Notes under the pieces: generated by a model
What the model was told of the DNA's origin: nothing
Database searches by the model: none
What the model saw: the letters and a program-made list of their open reading frames with translations, nothing else
Translations under genes and position numbers: made by a program
Source of the DNA: Coprinus comatus
Lineage: Eukaryota; Basidiomycota; Agaricomycetes; Agaricales; Agaricaceae
Assembly: GCA_034638255.1 (NCBI GenBank)
Contig: JAWPGT010000006.1
Location: 310,001-374,000, forward strand
Direction of reading: 5' to 3'
DNA length: 64,000 nt
Part shown: positions 1-11,547 of the stretch, one piece after another
Numbering within the stretch: the stretch's first letter is position 1
Layout of the letters: every line of letters begins with the position of its first letter

Positions 1-1739
1 TCCGAATTCCTTTCGCAAAATATTCGTAATGAACTTACCTTTTAAACCCTCTCGAAGCCTAGTACTACCCCACTAACCTCGTGTATTTTAAACAGAACAT
101 CACCCACTCATGGGAATATTTCCCTTGAAGTTCTTTTGCTCCACGATGCACACTTAACACGAGAACGACATGTGTGGGTGAGGGGCTGGTACAAGTTATG
201 AATACCAGAGGACGCCATTTCTTTGATTAAATAGCTGCGGCAGTTGCCTTGACATCAATCGTTATGAGGGGGAAACCTTGGGGATAACTGCAACTATAGT
301 CATATGTCTGTGCTTCGGCGTAGAGGAATTTTTGGAGCTTACTTGTATGATGTACTAGCACATAGCTAAGTTAGTTATAGTTCTCGGGTTACCATAGTTT
401 TTACCTAAATAGTTACTGTAAAACCCAATGTCCTTTTCTTGAAAAGCAGTGGTACCATCCTGATTCCTTTCAAGCCTACCACAGTACTTGATCGTACCTT
501 ATCTCTTAATGAAATTTGAATATGGGTTTTTGGGATAAAGATCATCCAACAATCACCTACCTTACTAATTACATTCGGCAGTCTTATTCGGCTTGAAGAC
601 ACCTGAAGTTTGGGAGATGATCGTAAGAATGTATCAATGAACGTGGATCAAGCCGATTATAATTTGCCGACGGCAGTCATTACATCTATCCCTTATTTCT
701 TCTCTCTTCCACTAAGTACATACTGGTATACAATACAAACGCTCCACGCATTTTTTAACTTGACTGATGTCGGCAGAACTCATGTAAGTAGTATACAATT
801 ACGCAAGAATTATAGGACGAGCCCACTTAAAGTTATAGTTACACTTATACTTTAGTATCACCCGTACCCTGGAGTCTGATACCACTCATTCGTTTACTAT
901 CAAGGGCTCAATCACGGAAATATTGTCACGATGTCGTAGTACTGTATCGAGCATGCGTACTATGAGCCAAGAAAATCTGAAGTTCCAAACGCATGTGGGA
1001 CTGCAATTGGGTGGGTTTTGGACTTGTTAATGCCGACTCGGGACTTCAAATAACTTAAATATTCGACGAGAGATGCTCAAGAAGAAGACCATGGAGTACG
1101 TAAATACGGTAAAATAGTTTATATGGTTTATGTGTTATGTACTGCTGAATGTTAATGTTGAATATTCGTAGGATTCGCAAACGTAGGAAATCTGAGTCAA
1201 GTTAGGCGTTTGAACTTTGAGGTATTTGAGGTACGCCACTTTTTTTTATTGACTTCTGATAGGCATATTGATTCCCGTATACCATCTTTCATTGCCAGGA
1301 GTGGACGAGCACGTCCTGGTACACCCTAACACATCATTAAGTATAGTTACTAAGCGGGTAAGTAATCAAAAATGAGTAAATCCCGTCGACCGAAAATATC
1401 TCGGATAATTATAACTTGTAATGCCGCCCGGGCCGCTACGGTCCACTAAAAGTGACCCCTAAGTATATCACATTACAATGGTTTCCTAGTTTAACTGGTC
1501 TCTTTCTCAAGACTTTCCCTATCCCGCCGTCGCGCACCGTGCGCCGTCCCGGCTTCTTCTTTTATTTTCATGTTGTTGTATTACTGGAATAAATTCGGCC
1601 CTTTCTACCCTCCATATGGTTCAGATATAAATGTCGTGCTTATGGGGTATTTGTGTCCTTCCCCTCTCTCACATTCAAAGCCTTACAGACAAGATCCTCC
1701 ACGTTATAGTTATTTGTTAAGGAAATATTTTGAGATACG
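1..1739. other. gene-free stretch
   Basis: No open frame here has a protein I recognise or a plausible exon chain. Reading frames are short and codon use looks random. I see no tRNA, rRNA or repeat unit. The last part is the upstream region of the fuconate dehydratase-like gene that begins at 1740. A short inverted repeat (CCAGGA...TCCTGG) lies near 1296-1320 but has no context to give it a role. Confidence 0.5.
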
Positions 1740-3745
1740 ATGTCGGTTACGATTATTGGATTTGAGACTCATGGTATGTGTCAGTTTCATATATGATGAT
1801 TAATTAGGGGTTAGGTGACTGGTTATTGATTGATTATCTTTTTGTCATTGCCATTGTTGTTGTTGTTAGATGTGAGGTTCCCAACATCGTTGACTGGAGA
1901 TGGAACAGATGCAATGTACGTTCTAATCCTACTTCTAGTCACTTTCTTTATTATTATCTCTAAACTTTATATATTCACACCTACCTGCTTCTTTTTCTTC
2001 TTCTTTCTTTCCTTTTTTCTTTAGGAATACAGAATGCGACTACTCTTCGGCCTACATAACCTTAAACACAACAAATCCAGAACTCAAAGGACACGGAATG
2101 ACATTCACAATAGGAAGAGGAAATGATATAGTTTGTGCTGCTATTGCTGCTTTAGCAAAACGTCTTGTTGGAAAGGAATTAAATAAATTGACTGAAAATA
2201 TGGGTAAAACTTGGGATTGGTTGAATTCGGATCCTCAAATGAGATGGATTGGTCCTGAAAAGGGTGTTGTACATATGGCTCTTGGTGCAGTTGTTAATGC
2301 TCTTTGGGATCTTTGGGCTAGACATGTTGAGAAACCTTTGTGGAAGTTGGTTGTGGATTTCTCGCCGGTGAGTTTAAGAGATTCTTATCCTTTAAATTTG
2401 ATTTGATCTTTTAATGTCGTTGACTGATTATATTGGGGTGGTTCTTATTAGGAGGAATTCGTGAATGCTACTGCTTGGAGATATATATCGGATGCGATCA
2501 CTAAGGAGGAAGCTATTGAAATGTTGAAGAAGAATGAACAAGGAAAGAAGGAGAGAGAAGAAAAGGTTAGAGATATCGGGTAAGTTTTGGATTCTCCATC
2601 TCCGTTTAATTGATCTCGATGTTGAACGGATACTTCTTTTATGATAGATACCCTGCATATGTTACTTCGGCAGGATGGCTTGGTGGGTTATTTCTTTCGA
2701 GGAGCGAAGATATTATTAACTGATAGTCGACTAGGCTACACGGATGAAAAGGTTGCGCGTCTAACAAAAGAAGCACTTGATGCTGGTTTCAACCACTTTA
2801 AAATGAAGGTTGGAGCTAACCTTGAAGATGATCTCAGACGAGGAAACCTCATCAGATCAATTATCGATGACCCCCAATACGTTACCGTCAAGAGGGACCC
2901 TAAGAGCAAAGAGTTGGAAGGAAAGAATGCGGGACCTACTGGAAGTGTTCTTATGATTGATGCGAACCAAGTTTGGGATGTCCCTCAGGCAATTGATTAT
3001 GTGACGAGACTTGGGGAGATCAAACCATGGTCAGTATTAAACGGATCTTTGATCTCTCACATTATTGTTGTACTGATTACACATCTGATCTGATATATGA
3101 AATCCTCGTAGGTTTATCGAAGAGCCCACAGCGCCCGATGATATTCTTGGACACGCTGCCATTCGTAAAGCATTAAAACCATATGGGATCGGAGTAGCAA
3201 CAGGAGAACATGCTCATAATCGGATGGTGTTCAAACAATTACTACAATCGGAGGCCATCGATGTCTGTCAGATTGACTCCTGTAGACTTGCGGGTGTGAG
3301 TGAGGTATTGAGTGTATTATTGATGGCGGTAAAATTTGGGGTTCCAGTTTGTCCGCATGCTGGAGGTGTGGGGTTATGTGAATATGTGATTCATCTAAGG
3401 TATGTCGTCATGATATTTGGAAATGAAGTAAATGCATGGACTGAGGGGCGATATTGCGTAGTTTGATTGACTATATTGCGGTTTCTGGGACGATGGAAAG
3501 GAACGTGCTGGAGTATGTTGACCATCTACATGAACACTTCAAGACCCCGTGTTCGATCAACGATAAGGGGCGATACAACGTGCCCAACAACCCGAACGAG
3601 GGATACAGGTAAGCAAACAGAGTACGTTTGTTCATGAATGATGCTGACTTATTGTAGTATTGAAATGCATCAGTCGAGCATTACCGAGTATGAGTGGCCA
3701 AATGGGACATACTGGGCGAAGCGTCGTGCAGAAGGAAGTATATAA
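1740..3745 (+). CDS. L-fuconate dehydratase-like protein, enolase superfamily (ENOSF1 type)
   Basis: Nine exons (1740-1773, 1870-1915, 2025-2367, 2452-2579, 2648-2682, 2735-3029, 3112-3399, 3462-3608, 3658-3745) join to 467 residues. Members of the mandelate racemase/fuconate dehydratase branch dehydrate acid sugars to 2-keto-3-deoxy sugars. The N-terminal [16 protein letters not shown] block is diagnostic of this branch. The barrel shows the KMK catalytic lysine motif, the metal ligands in [15 protein letters not shown] and [10 protein letters not shown], and the catalytic His in [11 protein letters not shown], so the active site looks intact. The start is the ATG opening a 34-base first exon; no in-frame alternative nearby fits. 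Substrate (L-fuconate, L-galactonate or another acid sugar) cannot be told by eye. No sugar-acid genes lie next to it. Family assignment is firm, exact substrate is inference. Confidence 0.88.
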
Positions 3746-3954
3746 ATACCACGTGTGGCTGTGTAAGGGAATCGGGCGATGCGATCTTTTCGGGACATAG
3801 CTGATATCTGTTGTAAAATTCGAGAAGAAATGATATGGCATTGTGTTTATTATGCAGTTACGGTATTTATTGTGGGTGAGATCCAGGACGGAGAGCGAGA
3901 AAAGCGAAGCCGGCGGTAGAGATGAGTGTGGGAGAGTGAGTTGTTGGTTGACTT

Positions 3955-3961
3955 ATATAAG
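3955..3961 (+). promoter_or_regulatory. TATA box of TUP1-like gene
   Basis: TATATAA lies 48 bp upstream of the Tup1 start codon, inside the 263-bp gap after the fuconate dehydratase stop. The position suits a very short 5' leader. Motif seen in sequence; function inferred. Confidence 0.4.
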
Positions 3962-4008
3962 GCGGTGTGAGTGCTAGCCAGCCATCACTTTCTTCCCCCA
4001 CGCCAGCA

Positions 4009-6554
4009 ATGGCCTCCTCGACCATCTACAACGTATGTATTCCCCTGCAAATACAGATGTCCTCCATTGAATCCCCCACAGCATCGCACTCTCCAGCCAA
4101 CTGGTCCCCCAGCACAGGGTCCCAGTCAGCCTCATATCCATGCAAGACTCCAGGAGGGTTTTGAAACAATCCGCGCAGAGTTCGATGCAATAGCCTCAGA
4201 AGTCAACCTAGCAAGGAGCCAGAAGGAAGAAATAGAGACAAAAGGTTCGTCAGAAATTACATTTGATGACTTGCTTATCTCACAAACACGCGGTATTCTG
4301 TGCAGTCGTGTCGCAAGTCAACGAACTCAACATAATCAGGCAGTCACTCTACGATCTTGAGACAACACATAACAAAGTCAGGCAGCAGTATGAAGAAGAA
4401 ATTAGCAGAGTAAAGTCAGAGCTCGCCCAGACAAAACATCAACTAGCCGCTCTTAATGCTGCAAATGCAAATCCCCCGCCTCCCGTGGGCCCAGGGGGTA
4501 TTTCTGGAGGTCCAGTGGGCCCAGGACAGATTGGCCCTGGAGCACTCATAGGTGGCCCTTACCCCCCGGGAAATGAGGCCCAGTACGGAAGGGAATACAG
4601 AGATAGACCGATTCTAGAGAGGGAGCCCCGAGGTGGAGAAAGACCTGGAATGGGACCAATGGGTGGTGAGAGAAACATGATTCCTCCAATGAACGAAAGA
4701 GACCGAGAGAGAATGGATCGAGAGCGTGAACGTGATAGAGAACGAGAGAGGATGGACAGGGAGCGCGAGAGGGCTGCTGACTCTCGAGATCCGAAGAGGA
4801 TGAAGAGCGACAGGATCAAGGGCGATAGGCCTGGTATGTCCATGTAATGACTCGGCAAATATAGAGACTCAGTGGTTACATAGGAGACCATTTCAGTCCT
4901 TCACTCGGCAACCTGGGAGTCGGCCCTTCAAGTGGCGGTCCTACTCCGAAACTACCGCCTCCACCGGGCCCTGGTGTCTATGGCACCCCGTCTGGTCCAG
5001 AATCAGTTGTATCTAGCCATGCTGGGCCCGGTATGCATACTGGACCCGGTGGTCCCCCACCACCCCTTGCCGGCCCTTCGGGATCTCATACCACGGGGCC
5101 TGGTGTAGGCGCCGTAGGACCCCCAGTTGGAGCCAGCTTCCCTGATGACCTCGATATCCACAATGTCCCTGCCGACCTCAAAAAGGAAGGTAGCGATTGG
5201 TTTGCAATCTTCAACCATAATGTAAAGAGGCAACTTGACGTCTCACTTGTGCACACTCTCATGCACGAGAGGTACGTTTTTTCATTCACCCTCAAGCTTT
5301 ACTTTTATGCAATAATCATCCGCAGCGTGGTGTGCTGCGTAAGATTCTCTCATGATGGCAAGTATTTGGCTACCGGCTGTAACAGAACAGCACAAATCTA
5401 TGATACCAAAACCGGCCAAAAGACTTGGTATGTGTATCCTGTCTGTCGTAATGAAATCTTCTAATAGAAGATTTTCAGCGTGCTTGTCGATGAGGGTGCT
5501 GGAAAATCTGGCGACCTCTATATCCGTAGTGTCTGCTTTAGCCCCGATGGCAAGTACCTTGCCACAGGAGCTGAAGATAAACAGATTCGTGTACGTGTGT
5601 TATACATCCCGCTAGTCAAAACTTATCCACTCATATATACATACATCCAGATTTGGGACATTCAGAAGAAACGTATTCGCAATGTTTTCGATGGTCACCA
5701 ACAAGAGATTTACTCTCTTGACTTTTCCCAAGATGGCCGCCTTATCGTCTCAGGTTCTGGAGACAAAACCGCGCGTCTTTGGGATATGGTCGATGGAACA
5801 TCGAAAGTACTTACAATCAATGATCACGATTCATTAAACAACGATGCTGGAGTTACGTCCGTGGCTATTTCTCCTGACGGCCATTACGTAGCCGCCGCTA
5901 GTCTTGATACTGTTGTCAGGATTTGGGATGTTATGACCGGTATCTTGATAGAGAGATTGAGGGGTCATCGGGATAGTGTTTACAGCGTCGCATTTACTCC
6001 TGATGGTAAAGGGTTGGTCAGTGGTAGTTTGGACAAAACGTTGAAATATTGGGATGTCAGTGGTCTTCCTCCTCCTGGAGCTGTAAGTAAGAGGAATAAG
6101 GAGGGTAAAAGAGAAGAGAAGACAAGCCCATGCAAGATGGATTTCACTGGCCATAAGGTATGTTGGTTTTGGTTAAATGATTAATGTATTTTTATACGGT
6201 CTTTTTAGGATTATGTCTTGAGTGTGGCGGTTTCACATGACGGCCGGTGGGTTGTTTCTGGATCGAAAGATCGCGGGGTTCAATTCTGGGACGCCAAGAA
6301 TGCGATGGCCCAATGCATGCTTCAGGGACATAAGAATTCAGGTATGTGTTTCAATTCTTTTCTTTAATTGATCTGCTGTCATTTTCTCATCATTCGCTTT
6401 CCTTTTTCAGTTATTTCAATAGATCTTAGTCCAGCTGGAAGTATACTTGCAACAGGAAGTGGGGATTGGCAAGCAAGGATTTGTACGTATAAATTTCTCC
6501 TTCAAACTGATGATACTGATCTCACACATAACAGGGAGTTATAACACTGTATGA
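4009..6554 (+). CDS. TUP1: Tup1 general transcriptional corepressor (WD40)
   Basis: Ten exons (4009-4032, 4082-4244, 4306-4833, 4884-5271, 5326-5427, 5479-5590, 5651-6157, 6209-6341, 6411-6482, 6535-6554) give 682 residues. Tup1 with Cyc8/Ssn6 represses genes when recruited by DNA-binding proteins in the nucleus. The N-terminal 100 residues form the tetramerisation coiled coil ([12 protein letters not shown]..., [16 protein letters not shown]). A Pro/Gly-rich linker and a highly charged Arg/Glu/Asp repeat tract (about 4690-4800) follow. The C-terminal half is a seven-blade WD40 propeller with repeated [23 protein letters not shown] and [11 protein letters not shown] blocks. Two 3' splice sites compete at exon 4 (4884 and 4897); only 4884 keeps frame. 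The propeller ends in the last 20-base exon (WSYNTV). Identification is firm; partner use is known of the family. Confidence 0.95.
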
Positions 6555-7633
6555 TCTTAAAACCTGATTCGCCTCACCCATCACCCATTCTCCCAATTCT
6601 CCGGGTTTTCTGTATACTCTTTCATCAATCCGTCGATCTCTCTCTTTCTCTCCTCTCTCTGTGAAGTGTAATCATATTTTTGGGGTGGCATCGTAAAGCG
6701 GACGCTTCAAGCTGGGAAGGAATTACGAACGAAAGGTTTTATATGAAAAAAAGACAACAATATTGCAGCGCTTATTCTTTTCTTCTTCCTTACTTTTCTT
6801 TCTTCTTACCCTGCTCTTTTGTGTGTGTGTCTTTTTTTTTTTTACCTCACTCCCCCACTCCATCCACGATCATGAATTGTGTTGTTCATTTATCGTTCTC
6901 CCATCCTCCGCTACGGTTCAGTAAAAACAAGTTGTTAGTTGCATACTTAGTAGGAAATTGTATATACAGTAGTTTTTGTTTCCAATTTCCTGTTTTTAGT
7001 TTCATTCTTTTTTACTTTTTTTTTTTTTGTTATTGTTGAGATTTTGTGTGTTGTGTTTTTCTTGCTTGTGTTGCTGTGTATGCCTTTGACCTTTTTTGTG
7101 TGTGTGTGTGTGAGTCCTTTGCGTTCCCTTTTTTTTTTTTGTGTAAGAAAGAAAGAAAAGTAGGAGAGAGAGAGGTATCTGCCAAAACATGGGGATGAAT
7201 TATACAGATGCTAAGGGATGTCGATGGTTGATTGGAGATTTAAAATACTTGTGTGTTACGAATCGGGATAGATTTGATTTCGATTTTGATTTTGTGTTTC
7301 TTTTTGTGTGTGTGTGTTTTTTTTTAAAAAAAAACATTGCTCTGGTTCTTGTTACTTTTTGTCGTATTTTCGTTTCGTTTTGTTGTTTTATATATTTTTT
7401 GTTTTTCTTTCTGAGTTTTGGAAGATTGTGATGAGTCCGAGACTCAAGAGTGTGATATATGACTCTGGGTACATAGTCAATCAAAACACATACGAACTTC
7501 AATTTTTCAAATTTGGTGACATCGAGAGATTCAAAGAATCGAAAATACAAATACAATGTACAGGGGGAGGGAGAGAAAAGAAGAAAAGAAAAGAAAAGTC
7601 CTTTTTCGCGTATAATTCAACTAATAATGTAAT
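6555..7633. other. intergenic, low-complexity T-rich 3' region
   Basis: The convergent gap between Tup1 and the first SDR holds poly-T runs, a TG microsatellite (7097-7112) and pyrimidine-rich DNA, as expected of 3' untranslated regions and terminators. No gene is seen. Confidence 0.5.
7097..7112. repeat. (TG)n microsatellite
   Basis: Eight TG units in a T-rich tract downstream of Tup1. A second, shorter TG tract follows near 7306-7318. Confidence 0.8.
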
Positions 7634-8720
7634 TTACCAAGCTCTATGACCACCATCGATGATAATGCTATACAAAAAGAGAATCAGTTTGATGTGGTTT
7701 TTTTTTATAAATAAAAAAACGAAGCAGAAAAGACGTACTCGCTTCCAGTACAAAATGTCGAAGCATCACTAGCCAACCAAACTGTAGCACCAGTCAATTC
7801 TTCAGGTCTTCCGATTCTTCCAAGTGGGTTTTGAGAACACCAATCTTTCATTAATTCAGGCTTGGTATCCAAAAAGTCTTTGGTCATCCTATATTGATAA
7901 TTAAAAGTAAGTATATATATATAACCGAAAACACGATGAACGAGAAAAAAAAAGGAAAAAAGACATACTGAGTATAAATATATCCAGGACTAATGGTATT
8001 AACTCGAATTCTCTTTGGACCAAGTTCACAAGCCAAAGATCTTCCCATTTGAATAACCGCAGATTTACTTGTATTATATGCGACCCAATGTTGATTGAAA
8101 TTGGTAATACTACCACTCATACTTGCTGTTAAGATTATACTTCCTGGTGTACCCAATTTTGCCATTTGACGACCTGCAGCTTGTGCTGTGAAAAGTACTC
8201 CGTTGACATTTACGTCTATGAGCTATATACAAATAAGAAAAAGAGTATATTGAAAAAAAAAAAAAAAATCGTACCTTTCGGAACTCTTCAGCAGGATATT
8301 CCAAACATTCCGCACCTCTCAAAATCCCAGCATTAGCCACACAAACATCCAATCTACCCTCTTTCCTAACAATCTCTTCCGCAATCTCCCAAATTTGTTT
8401 TTGATTAGTAACATCACCACTAACATATTCCAACCTTCCTTTTCCTTTCAATTCTGCTACACCAATATCAGGTAATTTTTCACGTTTTCTTGAACTTTAA
8501 TGAAATTGGTATCGGGTGTTGAAGGTAAATCGATACAATAGACTATAGCTCCTGCTTCTGCTAAAGCCAAAGCCATTTCTAAACCGATACCACGCTGAGC
8601 ACCAGTGATTAGAGCTACTCGATTTGTTAAGAAGAATTGAGTTATTGAGGAACGAGTGGCAGGTGGTTTATTGGCTAAGATGGCACCTACGCCAACTTGA
8701 GATTGAGATGGGGAAGACAT
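7634..8720 (-). CDS. short-chain dehydrogenase/reductase, copy 1 (frame break)
   Basis: NAD(P)-dependent SDR, closest in feel to fungal sugar-alcohol/sorbose reductases. The Rossmann signature TGAQRGIG, the NAGI strand, the Asn in DVNVNGV, the Ser in ILTASMSG and the YNTSK active site are all present, and the C-terminus ends IIIDGGHRAW. Introns match those of the neighbouring copy at 9329-10409. The frame is broken near 8475-8486: after KVQENVK a run of five A residues (minus strand) leaves the sequence one base short, and the downstream block LPDIGVAELKGKG is in another frame with no usable intron between. It is either a pseudogene or a one-base sequence error. A TATA-like TATAAAA sits about 85 bp upstream. 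Substrate unknown. Family call firm. Confidence 0.8.
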
Positions 8721-8803
8721 TTGTGTGATGGTGGTGATGGTAGATGTGTGTGTGTGAGTGAAAGAGAAAGAATGTTAAAAGCGCTAACACCCTCCTCTCC
8801 TTT

Positions 8804-8810
8804 TTTTATA
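8804..8810 (-). promoter_or_regulatory. TATA-like box of SDR copy 1
   Basis: TATAAAA on the minus strand about 85 bp upstream of the SDR copy 1 start codon. Confidence 0.35.
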
Positions 8811-9015
8811 CGGTGGAACTAAGGCGTGAGATTGGGTGGGAAGATTGTGTGAGATGGGAAGAAGTTCTATTCCACTTTCTCTCCTAAAACTTGAAGCTGA
8901 AAGCGCTGTAAAGCCTAGGTTTATTAGTAGACTAAACTATTCAACCAAGTGTAAAAACTCGAGGATAATCCGTTTCTATCTCTCACATTGGCCTGGGCTG
9001 ATCAATCAATTATCA

Positions 9016-9023
9016 TGACGTCA
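9016..9023. promoter_or_regulatory. CRE/ATF palindrome TGACGTCA
   Basis: A perfect TGACGTCA within ATGACGTCAT lies 296 bp upstream of the SDR copy 1 start, in the spacer between the two SDR copies. This is the classical bZIP (Atf1/CREB) site. Sequence match is exact; binding is inference. Confidence 0.4.
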
Positions 9024-9328
9024 TGTATGATGATATAAATGTTCAAAGACAGTCTCCCAACTTCCAATCAATGTGTTCTGATAACTCACAGACGTTCTTC
9101 TTCCTCTGTGGACTGGAAGATCAGAGTCCCAGAATAAATAACTGGGCAGTGCTTATGGCCTAGATTTTAATCGCACCGGTTTTCCCATTTCCAGACACTC
9201 TCTAGAACTTTCGCTCAATGATAAGACCAAATATACATAGCTCCCGGATTCAAGGGATCAGAATTACAGGAATAACTTCATCAATTTTCAAATATATCAC
9301 ATTCCTAGCCGTACATCCATATACATCT

Positions 9329-10409
9329 TTACCAAGCCAAAGTACCACCGTCAACATCAATACTACAATGAATTTATCATCAGTATATGAGGTAGACTAA
9401 TAATAAAAACATACTTGGTTCCAGTAACAAAAGACGAAGCATCACTAGCCAAAAATAGAGCAACACCTCTAAATTCATCTGGTCTTCCAATTCTTCCAAG
9501 TGGACTTCCTTCAGACCATTGTTTCATTAAATCCGGTCTAGTATCCAAAAACTCTTTATTCATCCTAAACAACAAACCATTCATAATCAATTATTATTTA
9601 TCGATTACCATTCTACAAAAATGACGAAGGAAAAACGCACTGAGTATAGGTATATCCTGGACTTATAGTATTAACTCTAATCTTCTTCGGACCTAATTCA
9701 CATGCCAAAGATCTTCCCATTTGAAGAACAGCAGATTTACTTGAATTATAAGCAACCCAATGTTGTCCATTATTGGTTCTAGTACCACTTATACTTGCTG
9801 TTAAAATTATACTTCCTGGTGTACCCAGTTTTTCCATTTGACGACCTGCGCTTGGCTGTGAATAATACACCACTGACGTTTACATCCAGAACCTAAACAC
9901 AATAAAATAAAATAAATGTTAATAATTGATTTAATGATTTTTGTATACATGCATTAGATACGTACTCGACGAATATCATCAGCAGGATATTCCAAACATT
10001 TCGCAGTACCCAAAACTCCAGCATTAGCAAAACAAATATCCAATCTCCCCTCTTTCCTAACAATATCCTCCGCAATTCCCCAAATTTGTTGTTGATTAGT
10101 AACATCACCACTAACATATTCCAATCTTCCTTTGCCTTTCAATTGTTCCAATCCAATATCAGATAATTGTTTTACATGTGCTTGAACTTTAAACCAATCA
10201 GGATCAGGAGTAGTAGGTAAATCAACACAATAAACTGTTGCTCCGGCTTCCGCTAAGGAAAGTGCCATTTCTAAACCTATACCACGTCTTGAACCGGTTA
10301 TAAGAGCTACTCGATCATTGAGTAAGTATTGAGTTACGGCAGAACGACTGGTTGCTTGGTTTGCGATGACGCTTTGAACACCTGGACGAATATCTTGTAG
10401 AGAAGACAT
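9329..10409 (-). CDS. short-chain dehydrogenase/reductase, copy 2 (frame break)
   Basis: A close paralog of the SDR at 7634-8720 with the same intron positions. TGSRRGIG, the NAGV strand, ILTASISG and YNSSK are intact and the protein ends IDVDGGTLAW. Copy 1 reads TAQAAGRQM after the catalytic-Asn helix; here the same region (9848-9862) lacks two single bases, so the frame set by DVNVSGVLFTA runs to a stop. A downstream 3' splice site at 9857/9856 would restore frame but delete about 13 residues including the Asn of the NSYK tetrad. The product is therefore doubtful. TATAAAAG lies 47 bp upstream of the ATG. Sugar-alcohol dehydrogenase activity is a guess by family. Confidence 0.8.
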
Positions 10410-10455
10410 GGTTGTTGGGGAGTTTTGTTAAGATATATGCTTGATGAAATCGACA

Positions 10456-10463
10456 CTTTTATA
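10456..10463 (-). promoter_or_regulatory. TATA box of SDR copy 2
   Basis: TATAAAAG on the minus strand, 47 bp before the SDR copy 2 start codon. Confidence 0.4.
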
Positions 10464-10909
10464 GGGATACTAGAGAACCATTTTGGATAGGTAAAAATCG
10501 ATTTGATCCTGAAAGAATGGATGAAATGGACAGAAATCGATTTGGTCCTTGGAAGAGTGGGTAGATCAACAAAGGGAGACAATTAACCCACACTAGAATG
10601 TACTATACGTCGGTCGGTACAAGATATCCACAGACCGTTAGGTTCTTGTTGGGTTACTGCTCTAGAAGACCTCCTGATTACTCGTTTTTGGAGTCATGTC
10701 AAGACGTTACATGTGGAAGATGAATTCGTATAGACAAAACAGGAGTCTCGTGAACGGAGTAGAACTTAATATAGTATGCGTGAGATGGTCTCGAGGGGTG
10801 TTCTACCCACTTCTTATTATATTATACTTTTACATGAGATATCTAGAACTCAATTAGTCCCGTTAAGAGAAAAAAGCAGTGCGATAAGAAATGTACCTAA
10901 GGAGATCCA
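10464..10909. other. intergenic between SDR copy 2 and mL41
   Basis: Upstream DNA of SDR copy 2 and downstream DNA of the mL41 gene. I see no exon, RNA gene or repeat. Confidence 0.5.
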
Positions 10910-11413
10910 CTAGGCAGTTGTTGAAGTTGCCGCAGGCGTAGATGCTGCCGCTGCCATCCTTTCCCTCGCAACATCAAGTAGATGATTACCTGTCAAACCT
11001 CCAGGTGGTAGTTTTCCCCATACAGCGCGTTGTTCACTATTCTTTAGGTATACGCTTCTCGAGACATAGGGTTTCAACTAATGAAATGCCGTTAAGTATA
11101 CGCGTTAGATGATGGAGAGAGAAAAGGTAACTCACGGGAGTGGTCTCGAGTTCGCTAATAGGTGGTGCTACGAAGACACGAACTTTCTCGTCTAGAAGTC
11201 TGTACTTTGCCTTTCCGCCAATAACATGTTTACCGGGTGCACCAGTACGATGACCACCAGGTAAGAATGCCTGACGAGTGCCTATGGTGGTTGTTGATGG
11301 ATAGGACGTGAATGGTATATGGTATACGTACCCTTGTAGTAGTCCTTGTTACCTCTCTTCGGAGTGAGTGGTCTTCTAGAAGCCTTTGAGCATCGAACAA
11401 CAGTTGCGAACAT
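10910..11413 (-). CDS. MRPL27: mitochondrial large-subunit ribosomal protein mL41 (MRPL27 family)
   Basis: Three exons give a 121-residue basic protein. The first exon reads MFATVVRCSK then KRGNKDYYKG, and the second has LPGGHRTGAPGKHVIGGKAKY followed by VRVFVAPPI, the signature of the mL41/MRP-L27 family of the mitoribosomal large subunit. The last exon carries LKPYVSRSVY and WGKLPPGGLTG before an Ala/Thr-rich tail. The short basic N-terminus should act as a mitochondrial presequence. The first intron donor follows DYYKG (GTACGT). The gene is divergent from the TSR3 gene with 134 bp between start codons, so one promoter region probably serves both translation-related genes. Confidence 0.88.
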
Positions 11414-11547
11414 TTGGCTGAATGGTCTTCAATCGACTACAATCCAAATTCTAAACCGTCAAACGCTTCTTCATCCGCTTCCCACGCTTCCATTCACGGA
11501 ACGCTCGGCATACGGCCCGGGGAAACTCCTCTCCATCAATCATCTTG

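Noticed and set aside
4559..4891. Minus-strand Ser/Arg-rich frame opposite TUP1
   Set aside because: It is the antisense shadow of the Arg/Glu repeat tract in Tup1.
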